Shown here: in pieces, positions 45,845 to 57,540 of the stretch | How positions within the stretch are numbered: position 1 is the first letter of the stretch | How the letters are laid out: every line of letters begins with the position of its first letter | Assembly: GCA_036250195.1 (NCBI GenBank) | Contig: JAVHZZ010000002.1 | Coordinates: 276,698,960-276,762,959, forward strand | DNA: 64,000 bases | Source of the DNA: Mixophyes australis | Taxonomy: Eukaryota > Chordata > Amphibia > Anura > Limnodynastidae | Reading direction: 5' to 3' | Notes under the pieces: generated by a model | The model's database searches: none | What the model was told of the DNA's origin: nothing | What the model saw: only the letters and a program-made list of their open reading frames with translations | Program-made: the position numbers and the translations under genes

Positions 45845-45980
45845 TTTCTCTTATTCCATCTGGGGGACACTGCTAACCATGGGGTTGAGTAGGGTAGGGA
45901 GGAGTCTGGCACTTAACCAGTTAATTCTTTTGCTGCTGACAGACCATCCCCCCACTAACTCCCAACAGAACTCAGTTTGA
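45845..45980 (+). repeat. DIRS-like inverted terminal repeat, left
   Basis: Reverse complement of 47574-47711 with only a few differences (for example ACTTAACC against ACCTAACC). Confidence 0.9.
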
Positions 45981-46008
45981 TTAACAAAGCCCCAGGAAGA
46001 TAGGCCAA

Positions 46009-46733
46009 TCAACCAAGATACACAAAAGAAAGCATAGGGAAGGGAACGCAGTGTCCCCCAGATGGAATCAGATCCAAGGACCTCGTCTCTTCGACTTCAA
46101 TAAATCCCAAGGTCTGACGTACTGCTTTTACCAGATCGTCCATACCCTGGTACCTAGATCCTTCCTCTGACTCTATTAATGAAAGATCAGAATCTTCTAA
46201 CAATTCACCTTCCTCCGCAGAGGATCCCTCTGAATCAGACAGAGACAACAGCGTATTAGCTGATCTATGTCTCTTATTTCTATGTATATGCCTGGGATTT
46301 TCCAGCAAATGGCCTAGTCGGTCTAAACCCCTAGCCACTGCCGACCATCCAGCCTCCCCTGTCTGGGGTGACTCCTGCTGTGCCAGGGAAGGAGATTGTC
46401 TGACCCCTGGTGGCAATGAACTGATCATTCCCCCTCCTGAACTCACTGAGGGTAGCATCCCAGAGGTAGATGGGAGCCTCATAGCCACCACTGGGATCTC
46501 TGCTGGTTTAGATAAATGGTTCACTAGGGTATTAACCCCCTGTGACAAAGCTGACACCCACTCGGGAGGCTCTGTCCCCTGAATGGAGCTGTCTTTAGGC
46601 TGTAACATCACAGGCACCACAGCGCAACCAGCACAAAGCCCCCCTGATCCAGATGTTCACCAGTCAATTTAGCATTACACTTTGAACAGACCATATGTTT
46701 GGCACGTGTTGCTTTACTTTTATCAGCCATCAT
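46009..46733 (-). pseudogene. DIRS-like ORF1 (gag) fused to the terminal repeat
   Basis: Starts at tandem ATG codons (46733-46728) with ADKSKATRAKHMVCSKC, a short zinc-ribbon-like CSKC followed by a second cysteine pair CAGC that is reached only across a frame change in a poly-G run near 46640. The 203-codon open frame then has a serine/proline-rich middle, HRNKRHRSANTLLSLSDSEG, an acidic stretch EEGELLEDSDLS, and a conserved-looking DDLVKAVRQTL helix. The last ~20 codons read through the internal complementary region, so the natural C-terminus and everything downstream were deleted. DIRS ORF1 proteins are usually longer. Confidence 0.7.
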
Positions 46734-47573
46734 AAGAGAAGAAAAAAATAAAGTCACGTACAGCAGAAAAAGCGAAAACACTCAAGACATTTATCAGAAA
46801 TACTAACTAATTATGCTTAAAACACATCATAGCATTTCTGACTCAAAAAGAAGAGCTAGAGTTTCTCTTAACATAAAGCTCTACTTAGAATATGTGCCCA
46901 TAATACTTATACTTCTCTATCCATTGCATACATAGAGAAAATAAATGACACTTAGCAGGGAGATGTGTGTCAGCAGCTGCACTTTCTCCGATGACTGCTG
47001 TGTCTCTCCTCCTTTTGTATTTTGGCGCCAAAAGGAATCTTCCACCTGCTCTCTCAGCAGGGGGAGGTTTTTTTTTCTTTTTACACACTCCCCTACAGCT
47101 GGCACACTGCATTCTCTGCGCCGGATAACAGCGATTTCCACCTCTCCAGTAAGTGAAATTGTGTTATCTCTGTGTCCCCTGGGAAGCGCTCAACAGCGCG
47201 GCCATTACTCCAAGTTCCCCCTCCCCCTTTAGTGAGGAGGGGACTTGGTACGCTCCACTCCTTGTCATGGCCCCAGGGAATGGCAGGAGTACCTGCGCTC
47301 TTTGCCAGTGGCAGCCCCTGACCCTGCTATCAGTGTGAGAGCGGTCTGTTGCAGACCGCATAACACACTGTGAGAAGCCTCACTGCTCCCTGTGAAAAGC
47401 TGTCAGCGGGAACCGCGGCTCCCCGGCTGACAACCGCTTCTCTATCCACGAGTCTGCTCTGTGCGCTAGTCAACAGAAAAAAACTCCATAAAGAAAAGAA
47501 AAAAGCCTAATTACAGTGAACTCCGTTCACTGTGCAGCTCTTCAACTTTGGCCCATACTCCTTGGGCACCTAC

Positions 47574-47711
47574 TTCAAACTGAGTTCTGTTGGGTGTTGG
47601 CGGGGGGATGGTCTGTCAGCAGCAAAATAATTAACTGGTTAGGTGCCAGACTCCTCCCTACCCTACTCAACCCCATGGTTAGCAGTGTCCCCCAGATGGA
47701 TGAAAGAGAAA
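47574..47711 (-). repeat. DIRS-like inverted terminal repeat, right
   Basis: Inverse of 45845-45980. Between it and the gag start lies about 840 bases of GC-richer leader containing a hairpin, CCAAGTTCCCCCTCCCC with GAGGAGGGGACTTGG, at 47210-47248. Confidence 0.9.
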
Positions 47712-50700
47712 TTACTGGTTCCGATACAGCAACTTCTTAGAACCCCCTTCATAGATAATAAAGGCACAGTTTGTTAGGAGAGAGTTTGTGAGCCACATTA
47801 CTGAAGGGGGCTTGACCACATCATGTTGGGGGCATGGCCACTAAACAGACAGGTCCTGGGACTTTGTAAGTGCCACCACCATCCCTCTCGGCACCTAAAG
47901 GGGGTAATGGATAAGAATTCAGAGGGTGTATAGTTGTATAGATTCAAGAGAGGAGTGATACAGTAGATTTGTATTAGGTGGGGGTATAGTTGTATAAAGC
48001 CAGGAGAGGGATGAGAGATTAGTATTTGGTGGGTGTTACAGTAGTACAGAGGTAGAAGCGGAATATAATTGGAGATTAGAATGGGGGGAGGGTATTGTTT
48101 ATAGAGGCAGGGGAAGGGAGCACACATTATAACTGACAATCTCCTCACTTGTGAATTTATGTCTCCTCAGTACTTTGTACCCACAAGTCCCCCCACCCAC
48201 CCACTCAGAGCCAAACAATGTGTGAAAACTGCAAGACAACCTTGTCAATAAAACAATACATTGTATTTATAGGCAGAGGATGACTGGTAAGAGGGACAAA
48301 GAGGGCAATTGCCCACCTCATTGCTCTTTAATTAACAGATACACACTATTAGATAGTACATACTAGCTATGAGGTATAACAAAATAAGTGAATTAAAGGC
48401 ATTTTCATCCTCTTAACTAGTATATATTTACTATTTCTTTAGCATAGTGTATCCTGTTCTCACAGATACACAAGTACAAACCTTGGTACCCAGGCTAGTA
48501 CTTAACTTTTTCTTTTTTCCTTACCACCTCAATTTTGTGTGTATGAAAATCAAGAAACATACTCTACCATTATTTAACATAATCACTGCTATTTTAATGC
48601 TTTTAAAGCATACATGAAGAAAGAAAAAAAATCTGTAATATAAGGATACAGGAGACAGACTGCCATTTGTTCAATTCACCTAACCTAGGTCGGCTTCTAT
48701 TTGGCCTATAAACAAACCCTTGTCAATTACTCAGTTTTAATTTCAGTTTGTCTGAAAATTAAAAACTTAGTTCTTGAGTGAGCCTCGACCATCAATAGTT
48801 TACTAGCACTAGCTTCAATTTATTGTAACATGTTAAGGAAATGTGCTGGCAGCAAGGTATCACATTAATTCAAATTCTGGACAAATACGGTTACACATAT
48901 AGCTGTATCTAATTAAGTCATAATGATCAGAGGAAATATATAATAGTTCCAATGGTTAATGATAATAAACAGATGCAGTAAACTTAGGCTATTTTCTTGA
49001 ATAACGTAACAATATATAACTAAATTAATGTAACACCTGGACCCTGCGCTCAGCCAGGAGTGGATAGACAGGATAGGAGGAGCCTCTAGCTGGGTACAGT
49101 GCATGGTTTTCTTGGGTGCTGGTAACTACACCGTCCAGCATGCCTGAGGAGCCAGAAGACCGGAAGTGATATCAGAGCCTGCCACTACTGAGGAGTTTTG
49201 GAACCAGAGGAGGAGGAGAAAAGCGAATGTGCGACTGAGGAGGAAGGAGGTACAGCCATTGCCGGGACCTCCACACATCATACAGGAGTCAATGGGTAAG
49301 GAGACGCAGTGCAGCCAGGAAGCAGGAAGTCTGTCTGTAATCCCTGTGTGAGGATACCAGGGGGTTAGAGCCTAAGCTCACTAGATAAACCGGGCAACTT
49401 AATGTTCTTTGGATCACACAGGCAAAGAGAGAAGAATGATACAACTGTACACTACAGAAGATAACACATTTGCTAAAGTACATAAATAACTTTAAATAAT
49501 CACCAGCACTTCATCAAACTCAAAAAAAAACCTTCACAGCACCCCAGAGTCATTAGGACAATAACCGGAATATAAGTTACTTTACCAGATGAAGCTGTAA
49601 AGTTCCCAGACCAAGTTGTAAAATCCTATAGGGTAATAGTTAAACAGTGCCAGGCCAAGCTGTAGCTACGAAGTTTCCATGCCAAGCTTTAAGTTCCATA
49701 GCCTTGTATGGCAAGTCCACGGCCAAATTGTAAACCTGATTCTTGTATCTTGCTGGTCATGGCTGCTTGGCCTTAAGCGCTTTTCCACTGTAGTAGGAGT
49801 CTGGACCTCAGTCTACATACTCTAGTAGGCACACTCACAAGCAGCTGCCGCTGAAGCAGAGTGGAATTAGTGGTGCTTTATAAATAAATAGATGATCATG
49901 ATGTTCAAGTGTGATTCAGATATTTATTCTCTATATTGCTGTTGTCTTCTTGCCAATGTTAAATCTTCTCCACATTATCTCCCATAAAATATGTATGAAA
50001 AAAACAAAAAATATCATAGTGCAACCAATCTCAATTGTTAGCGATCATTCTTTAAAGTGAAAGAAGATACGCCAGAAACAACTGACAAATAAAAGTGATT
50101 TTTTTAGACGGAGTACCACAAATCTGTTTACATCGTGTGTATTAAATACAATATGTTGGTGAGGATTGCGAACACACCCATTGTAATTGACTTACTTGTG
50201 AATTATTTTCTCATTTATCCTTCTCGATGTATACTGACAAATGAAACTTTATTACCAGAAATAATAGTTATAAAATTTCACAAATCCAGCACAGATAAAG
50301 GTGGGTCCTTTCCACAAGTAAGATTACAAAAGCTTGGAAACACAATCACTATATGATGATAATGACAGGATGCTGGTCAGTGCTCCATGGAACCTAAGAT
50401 ACGATGTGCACTTTTATGCGCCTTCCTTCCCAGTTGTCTGGAATAACTGGAATGAATCAGGACACCTTGCAAAGGACATCCAGTCCTTTGATCCTTACTT
50501 CAAATACCCACCAAGACTCCAGAACCTGTCAGTTTCTACGACAAGTGTGAGTAAGTCACTAAGTACAGCACTGCACCATACACAGACTTGAGCACCAATA
50601 CAGCGGCACTTTTGAGCTATAGGTCTTGCCTTGAACTGCTCAACACAGCTGGGACTTATAATCCCCTCATCTTCTCCACATATTTGTGGCCACCATTATT

Positions 50701-51285
50701 GTTGCAAAACTAAAGAAAATATAAGCCTGCTCTCGGTATATCACATATTATGTGTGGTAGCCGCTGCCTGGTAATAACTTCCACGCTCGGTATATCCCAT
50801 ATTATATATGGTACCAGTTGCATGGCAATATAAATGCTCATATATGTATATAAAACAAAAAGACAGTTGTTAGCACTTAACCTTAACACTGCATATGTGT
50901 GTGTATCTAGCAAAATGAAAACATGAGGTATTAGTTCATATTTTGATGAAAACATTTAAGCCTGCATGCCAGCGTCAAGGGCACCTCATTATTTGCATGT
51001 CCTACACTGACCTATATGCTTTAAAACACTATTAAAATGCACTTAAAATCAGATGCACTCACCTCCCAGGTATAGTGGCTTACATCTAGCAAGGGCTGGC
51101 TTGTAAGCCACACCCAAATGAACCTTAAATAGGTTTAATGGACATTTGCTATGACAACATATGGCAATATTTTGAGACAAAACCTGGAAAAAAAAGTCTG
51201 CGTTCGGTATATCCCATATTATAAAATGGTACCAGCTGTGTGGCTCTGATATTGTCTCAAAAGATCTCAGATGGTCTTATTCCTG
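47712..51285. other. ACACA upstream intron, mostly unclassified
   Basis: No gene is supported. 49030-49330 is GC-richer, with an ATGG directly before GTAAGG at 49292-49300, suggestive of a promoter or repeat but unassigned. 49855-49907 (GTGGAATTAGTGGTGCTTTA, then GATGATCATGATG) is a 3' tail of the SINE family. A motif CTCGGTATATCCCATATTAT recurs at 50732, 50786 and 51203. The 85-codon ORF at 50334-50591 has no recognisable domain. Confidence 0.45.
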
Positions 51286-51584
51286 CAGTTACCAAAGTGT
51301 GCACCGCGGCTCCCTGGGGTGCGGCGGTGCGGTCACAGGGGTACCGTGGCCAGAACAAAACAAAAAAATAGTTACCAATCCGGGATCGCCCGGAGCCATA
51401 TAGAGAGGAGCTGGAAGAAAGAAGACAGAAGAAAGAAGGCCAAGTAAAGCAAGTAAAGGAATGGAGGAGAAATAGTGATAGGACACAGCGACAGAGGTTA
51501 AAAGAAAGAAGGAGGGCACAGTCTAATGGGGAAGGGGCACAAAGTGAGCATGAAGGGGCACAGTGTGAGAATGAAGGGGCACAG
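51286..51584 (+). mobile_element. Left end of a non-autonomous hAT element, interrupted by an LTR element
   Basis: Starts CAGTTACCAAAGTGTGCACC and GCGGCTCCCTGGGGTGC, a terminal sequence I recognise from hAT elements whose opposite end reads GTTTGGGAACC-CTG (such an end is present at 59735-59754). It ends with three tandem units of GAAGGGGCACAGTGTGAGAAT at 51535-51584, where the second chromovirus LTR begins. The right end is not present. Confidence 0.65.
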
Positions 51585-52249
51585 TGTTACAACTCACCTG
51601 TCTTAGCTCCAGCGCCGCGATCTTCTCTCTATTCCGGGTCGCGGCAGCGCTGTCACATGACAGCACAGGGAGGGGAATTCAAACCTGCAAACTACTAAAG
51701 ACCTGCTCTGATGCCTGGGCAGCTTCAGAGCAACTTCCTATGTTCCCTGACTTGGTGATTTCTATGTGGATTCTCCGTGTACCAGTTCTGCTTGCTGACT
51801 TCCCAGGTATCTCTGCTCAAAGTGTACCAGACCCAGGCTTGCTGACCACGTATTATCTCCGCTCAAAGTGTACCAGACCCCGGCTTGCTGACTACGTATA
51901 TATCTCCAGTCTAGTGTACCAAACCCAGGCTTGTTGTACCACGCATTATCTGTATCCAGTGTACCAGACCTCGGCTATCCTGACCACGGAGTGGTTAATA
52001 CTACCTTCCAGTTCCAGTGTAATTGTGAGCTACCTCCTACATCCTTACCTCTAGAGGCAGAACAGTGGACCGCGACCTGCGATCCTCCGCAGCAAAGCCC
52101 ATCCCGCCTTGCGGTGGTTCTTGGTGAACACCAGGGGGTTCGTTAGACTCCGCACCACCGGCCGGCCAGCGCTGGTCTAGAGTAAGGCAAATTCTCCATA
52201 TTTTATACCTACCTTATTGCATTGTTGTACATGTAACATAATTGTTACA
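51585..52249 (+). repeat. 5' LTR of the second chromovirus
   Basis: 665 bp beginning TGTTACAACTCACCTG and ending ATTGTTACA, so with the TG...CA borders. It contains several copies of GTGTACCAGACCC-GGCTTGC at 51823-51975. The right border is set by analogy with the first element, where the LTR also ends about 15-20 bases before the gag ATG. There is no second LTR to confirm it. Confidence 0.75.
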
Positions 52250-52269
52250 GTTTGCTCTGACCAAAAAAT

Positions 52270-53210
52270 ATGGATACTTCGGGAGACCCTTCCCCTAGGG
52301 ATTTGCTCCAGCACCTGTTAGGAAGAGTAGAAAAGCAGGAAGCCAATCAGGATCAGTTGCTAAAATTTTTACAAGGACTATCAGCCCAAATGGATACCTT
52401 GCAGAAGACTTTAGCGGCATCAGGAATGGCATCAGCCCCTGTACAGGCTCCTCCTGTAGTCCCCTTACCTGCAGGTGCAGCCTCATCTTTGCGTATTCCT
52501 AACCCACCTAAGTTTGATGGGGAACCTAAGTTATGTAGGGGATTTTTAAACCAATGTGCTATACAATTTGAGCTTCTTCCTGGAAATTTTCCTTCTGAAA
52601 AGGCTAAAGTAGCATATATAATATCACTCTTGTCTGGTCAGGCCCTAGCCTGGGCATCCCCGCTCTGGGAGAGACATGATCCCTTACTACATAATTACTC
52701 CAATTTCTTTTCTACCTTCAAGAAGGTTTTTGAGGAGCCTGGTCGGGTCGCTAACGCAGCTACCAGTATTCTTCGTCTCCGGCAAGGAAGCCTTTCTGTA
52801 GGTCAATATGCTGTGCAGTTTAGGACAATGGCCTCAGAGCTCCGGTGGAATAATGAAGCCTTAACAGCTGCTTTTTGGCAAGGTCTTACAGACCGAATTA
52901 AAGATTAATTGATTTCCCAAGAACTCCCTACTTCTTTGGATGATTTAATTTCCCTATGCATTAAAATTGACCTTCGCTTCAAAGAGCGATCTTTAGAAAA
53001 AGAACAATCCCGGCGTGGTCCCTTTCGTCTTGCTCCTAGTTTCCAGACCCCTGTTCAGCCTCCGGAGGAACCCATGCAGCTTGGAAGAACCCGCCTTTCG
53101 GCTGAGGAGAGAGAGAGAAGGTTCAGGAACCGATTGTGCTTGTACTGTGGCAAGGGGGGGTCATCTTTTGGGTACCTGTCCTAAGCAACCGGGAAACGAC
53201 AGAACCGAAC
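52270..53210 (+). pseudogene. Gag of the second chromovirus
   Basis: ATG at 52270; the N-terminus LLQHLLGRVEKQEA is coiled-coil-like. The capsid region has LRIPNPPKFDGEPKL, FLNQCAIQFEL, KVAYIISLLSGQALAW, YAVQFRTMASELRW and FWQGLTDRIKD. An in-frame TAA at 52906-52908 interrupts it, and a poly-G slip near 53155 breaks the zinc knuckle: LCLYCGK in one frame, [11 protein letters not shown] in the other. Apart from those two lesions the frame is open for over 300 codons. Confidence 0.92.
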
Positions 53211-53298
53211 GTTTAGTAGGGAGGTTTCGTTAGGTCCCTCTGTTCACATCCTCTCTTCTTTCAACAACAAAGATTGTCTTATTATTCCCTGTGAAGTA

Positions 53299-53688
53299 GT
53301 GGTAGGTTCCAGGGTCCATCCTGTTTCTGTATTATTGGATTCCGGGGCAGCAAGCAATTTAATTTCTTCGACTACCATCTCTCAAGTAGGTATTCCTACC
53401 CAGTCCTTAGAGAGGCCCATCTCCCTGATCACCATTGACGGAGGTACTATTTCTGGAGGACACATTCTGTTCAGAACCATACCTTTAACCTTCAGAGTTG
53501 GAGCGCTACATGTTAAGACCATCTCTTTTTTAGTGATCCCTAAAGCCAATAACTCCTTGATCCTGGGCCTGCCATGGCTTCGTCTTCACTCTCCTGGGAT
53601 AGACTGGCATTCCGGTGAGATCCTTTCCTGGAGTTTGGCTTGCCACAGCAGTTGTTTGACTAAGGTAACCCGTTTTTTCCAAAATTAA
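53299..53688 (+). pseudogene. Aspartic protease of the second chromovirus
   Basis: 129 open codons with VLLDSGAASNLIS (active-site DSG), a flap-like region, and NNSLILGLPWLRLHSPGIDW, the conserved ILG-PWL motif before the linker to reverse transcriptase. The domain itself is unbroken; a TAA at 53686-53688 separates it from pol. Confidence 0.9.
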
Positions 53689-53699
53689 TGCTCAACTGG

Positions 53700-54640
53700 G
53701 CAATCCCCAATTATTGCCGATTCATTACCAAAGTATTTCAGATGTCTTCTGTGAACAAGAAGCTACTAAACTTCCACCTCATAGGAGTTGGGACAGTGCT
53801 AATAATCTTCAACCTGGTAAACCTATTCCCCACGGATGGATTTTTCCCTTGTCTGTTCCCGAGACCAATGCAGTATTTGAATATATTCAAGAAAATCTGA
53901 AGAGAGGATTCATACTAAAGTCGTCATCTCCAGCAGGGGCAGGTCTCTTCTTTGTAAATAAAAAGGATAGGGAGCCTTCGCCCTTGTATTGATTACTGTG
54001 CTATCAATTCTATCACAATAAAGAACAGATATCCCCTACCTCTGATCTCTGAGCTCTTTGATCAAATAAAGGGGGCCTCTATTTTTTCCAAGTTGGACCT
54101 AAGAGGTGCATACAACCTAATTAGAATAAAAGAAGGGGATGAGTGGAAAACAGCTTTTAATACACGGGATGGACACTTTGAGTACTTGGTGATGCCCTTT
54201 GGGCTATGTAATGCTCCTGCTGTTTTCCAAAACTTTATGAATGAGATCTTCCAAGATTTACTCTATCAATTTGTAGTTATCCACCTAGATGACATCCTTA
54301 TATTTTCCCCAGACCTCTCATCTCATCGCAGACATGTAAGAGAAGTACTGAGTAGGCTTCGGAGATATCAACTATTTTGCAAACATGAAAAATGTGTGTT
54401 CGAACAAAGGAGCCTTCCCTTCTTAGGATATATTATGTCCGAGACTGGCCGTCAAATGGACCCATCCAAGCTTAAACCCATCCTGGATTGGCCACAGCCA
54501 TCAGGCCTTAAGGCTACTCAGCAATTTCTAGGGTTCTCTAATTATTATCGACAGTTTATTAAGGGTTATTCTTCATTAGTAGCTCCCATTACAGCCCTCA
54601 CTTGTAAATCCGCCAATCCTAAAATCTGAACTCCTGAAGC
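53700..54640 (+). pseudogene. Reverse transcriptase of the second chromovirus
   Basis: Starts around 53714 with a frame giving LPPHRSWD and [11 protein letters not shown], then a frameshift within a G/A run near 53970. The palm domain continues from 54093 with [25 protein letters not shown] and [11 protein letters not shown], and the thumb/connection with [12 protein letters not shown]. The YxDD box reads HLDD, so the conserved tyrosine is lost. A stop at 54627-54629 follows NPKI. Confidence 0.92.
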
Positions 54641-55598
54641 AGTTCAAGCTTTCAAGGATCTCAAGACCTTATTCTCTACAGCTCCAATTCTTCTTCAACC
54701 AGACTGTCAACGGCCCTTTTTCGTAGAGGTGGACGCATCCTCCGTAGGGGACAGAGCGGTACTATCCCAGAGAGATTCAGGTGGCAAATATCATCCTTGT
54801 GGGTTCTTTTCTCGTCGGTTTCTCCCTGCAGAGAAGAATTATGGAATCATAAGGAGCTCTTGGCAATCAAATTGGCTCTCTCTGAGTGGAGACATTTACT
54901 TGAGGGTGCTCAGTTTCCGGTAACAGTATACATCGATCACAAGAATTTACTTTATCTACGGTCCGCACATTGTCTAAACCCTCGCCAAGCCAGATGGGCC
55001 ATCTTCTTTTCACGCTTCAATATTAATATTACCATACGCCCAGGCTCAAAAAATGTCAAAGCGGATGCCCTTTCTCGCTCATTCGATGCTACCGATACCG
55101 AAGCCTCAGAGAGAAACAAACCAATCTTGGATACCAACTGTATATTGGCTTTGTCCCCACTGACCGAGAGAAGTTGTCCTCCGGGTAAAACCTTTGTAAC
55201 TCCACCACTCCGTGTCAAATTATTGTATTGGGCTCATTCTTCTCTTTTTTCTGGACATGCGGGGATGCGGAAGACCTGGGAATTAATCTCCCGAAAATAC
55301 TGGTGGCCTACCAGGGATGTTAAGTCTTTTGTCTCTGCCTGTTCAAGATGTGCCCAGCATAAAATTCCCAGACAAAGACCGACCGGTCCACTTATGCCTT
55401 TACCTGTTTCTGATATTCCATGGTCTCACATTTCAATGGATTTTATAATGGACCTTCCTAGTTCTAAAGGATGCACCGTCATCTGGGTCATCACTGACCG
55501 GTTTTCTAAAGTAGCACATTTTGTTCCCTTGAAGAAACTTCCCTCGTCTCCTGTCTTAGCGGATATTTTTATTAAAGAGATATTCCGACTTCAATGCT
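54641..55598 (+). pseudogene. RNase H and partial integrase of the second chromovirus
   Basis: RNase H appears as VDASSVGDRAVLSQR (54729 on), then a frame change to ELLAIKLALSEW and YIDHKNLLYL. ADALSRSFD marks the linker. The integrase zinc module is HSSLFSGHAGMRKT and CSRCAQHK; the core begins with MDFIMDLPSSKG and VITDRFSKVAHF (first catalytic aspartate in MDFI). The frame ends at RLQ near 55594; the second and third catalytic residues are not present. Confidence 0.92.
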
Positions 55599-55606
55599 GT
55601 CCTGCA

Positions 55607-55819
55607 CAGTGGCAATTCCAGGGGGGGGGGGGGGGGCGATCGGGGCATTCGCCCCCCCAGAAGCAAAAAGCTAGGTCCCAGCCGGCGACCACAACGGGAG
55701 GGGGCGGGGCCAATCGCGGGCGGAAGGCGAGGTTAACGCAGGCCAGCCAATCAGAGCAAAGGAGGGGCGTGATTATGCAAAATCACCCCCCCAAAACATA
55801 AAGTCTAGATCCGCCCCTG
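55607..55819. mobile_element. 213-bp hAT MITE with perfect 8-bp target duplication
   Basis: Begins CAGTGGCAATTCC and ends GATCCGCCCCTG (inverse CAGGGGCGGATC), flanked by GTCCTGCA at 55599-55606 and 55820-55827. The interior is GC-rich, with a 17-base G run at 55620-55636 paired with GCCCCCCC. It lies just beyond the chromovirus breakpoint, so it inserted into the neighbouring hAT-derived sequence. A relative's end is at 29751-29769. Confidence 0.93.
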
Positions 55820-55827
55820 GTCCTGCA

Positions 55828-57540
55828 CACATAGTATCTGTGCCATATCTGTCCCATATTCCCCAATGTGAAACAATAATTTTTCTGGCTGCCAAAAGTC
55901 ATATTTAGCAGCAGTATCTATACAATATTTTGCTCGTCAAGTGCTTTGGCCTCATTAAAATAGATTCAAAGCAGTCCACATATGAGCAGGATCAGCAAGC
56001 AGGTGCTGGCACCAGTCCTGATGGTAGTGTTCCCAGTACGTCATCTGGTAAAGCCTATGTAAAAGTACATAGTCTTTTTAAGTCAGGGAAAAAAAAAAAA
56101 TGTAACCGTGTTGGAGAAAAAGAGCTGTAACTCATAAAAAGTTAAATGGCGAGAAAAATAAAATTGCCAACATGCCATTCTATACACGCAGTGGTAAAGA
56201 AAGAATGATGCCTTCGACTTTCTCTATTACTGCCAGATCTAAAAATGTTACTGAGCCTTCTTCTTGTAAGGTCACTCGTTAGCAAGCAAGACCAAGAAAT
56301 TTCAGTCCAAAAGTGTTGCACAAGTAAAGAAAACAGTAAGGCATTAGAGAAAAATGTATGCTCAGAATCAGAAATGACACCAAACCCTGAGGAGAGTCCA
56401 TCCACGAGTGGTATCTGTAATCGTGACCATTGTGATAGGGCCCTTCTTTATGGGTACACTTTCGGCATTTCTGATGATGTGTGCCTGAACTTTGGAATTA
56501 GAAGAGGATGAAGGGGAGATTTGGATAGCTGACGAGGGCGCTGATGAGGATGCGGTTGATTGTGTAAGTCCTGCACCAGTGGCAGCAGTGTGGCACCAGT
56601 GGCAGCAGTTCTGGCACGTGAGGTTCTGGCACCAATTTGCACTTTCCAAACACAAGCAGGGATGACGCAGGTGGCAGACCACAACAGTTTGACATCTGGC
56701 TGGTATGAAGGATTTGACAAAAAAATGTGTGACCTTGCCCATAACTCCAACCAATCCTACTAGCCTACTATTAACATGTAAAGCATGGTGGAGGGCCTAG
56801 CAGGAATTAAACTGTATTTTTCCTAATTTGCACTAATAAAGTATGGGTGTAATATACGCCCAAAGACGAGTGCTCAAGTGCGAAGAGTCATTGATGAAGA
56901 GGAAGACAAGCAGGCTTGTCTGTAGAATTTGCAGGCAAATTCTACTGCATTATATAGGTAACATCCAAAGAGAAGAGCTTTATTGCTCCATTGTTAAATG
57001 TAATTGCTGAAACAGAAATAATAGGGCTGACAGTCTTGGTCTAAATCTGCAGTTACATTTTATTGTACCATAGCTCACTCAGAAACAGGAGAGGTAGCAG
57101 GGTTCAGTGGTAATCTTCCTCAAACAATACTAATTCATCCCCACCTGAATCCACCATCATAGAAGTATGTGTAGTATGATGTAATTGCCGATAATGGCCT
57201 TCCAAATGGAATTAGTAGTTCATTTTAGGCCAGAGCTATCACAATTTTTCGGCAATTCTTTTAGATCAGAGCAAATATCAAAATGTTGTGCGGACTCATC
57301 TGCATCACCACTGGGTGTCTTGGGAAAGCAAAGTTTTTTCCAACAAGCAGTTGCCAGAGAAACTGAAGGAGAAGACGTCCTTACAAGATCTTGAAATCTC
57401 TTGGATCCTGGCGAAGCAAATTAAGTATTTAATCTACAATTTAAATTTAGTTACCACATTTACTTTTTTTTTCATCCGTTAAATTTCTGTAGCTCCTTTG
57501 CAAAATATATTATTAAGGCAATCACTTGACTCAAGCTAAC
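55828..57540 (+). mobile_element. Fragment of hAT-family transposon, plus orientation
   Basis: Contains a plus-strand relic encoding a lysine-rich run followed by NMPFYTRSGKERMMP (about 56090-56215), clearly related to the minus-strand ORF at 16358-16759, and further on an acidic stretch EEDEGEIWIADEGADED (about 56500-56550). Multiple stops. It is oriented opposite to the transposase debris at 57541-59132, so the two are separate insertions or one rearranged element. The part beyond 56800 is unassigned. Confidence 0.5.

Larger units (their letters stand above)
45845..47711 (-). mobile_element. Collapsed DIRS-like (tyrosine-recombinase) retroelement
   Basis: Inverted terminal repeats of about 136 bases at 45845-45980 and 47574-47711, sharing CATCTGGGGGACACTGCTAA, GGGGTTGAGTAGGGTAGGG and TGCTGACAGACCATCC. 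A third copy of the outer repeat segment, GCAGTGTCCCCCAGATGGAAT, sits internally at 46048-46068, as expected of the internal complementary region of DIRS elements. Only a gag-like ORF (46009-46733) remains; reverse transcriptase, RNase H, methyltransferase-like and recombinase regions are absent. No target duplication is visible, which is normal for DIRS. DIRS assignment rests on this architecture and the gag style. Confidence 0.78.
51585..55598 (+). mobile_element. Second Ty3/gypsy chromovirus (Sushi-like), 3'-truncated
   Basis: Plus-strand LTR retrotransposon with a 5' LTR and gag, protease, reverse transcriptase, RNase H and the first half of integrase. It stops in the integrase core at about 55598 (after DIFIKEIFRLQ), where a hAT-derived region begins. 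The integrase C-terminus, any chromodomain and the 3' LTR are missing, so no target duplication can be shown. Gag and pol are close relatives of the 34155-39317 element, but the LTRs differ strongly, so it belongs to a sister subfamily. Confidence 0.93.

Noticed and set aside
49030..49330. Possible first exon (ATGG followed by GTAAGG)
   Set aside because: A single donor-like site in GC-richer DNA is insufficient; no downstream exon found.
50334..50591. 85-codon ORF with protein-like composition
   Set aside because: No recognisable motif, and the upstream region is A/T-rich intron; kept out of the features.
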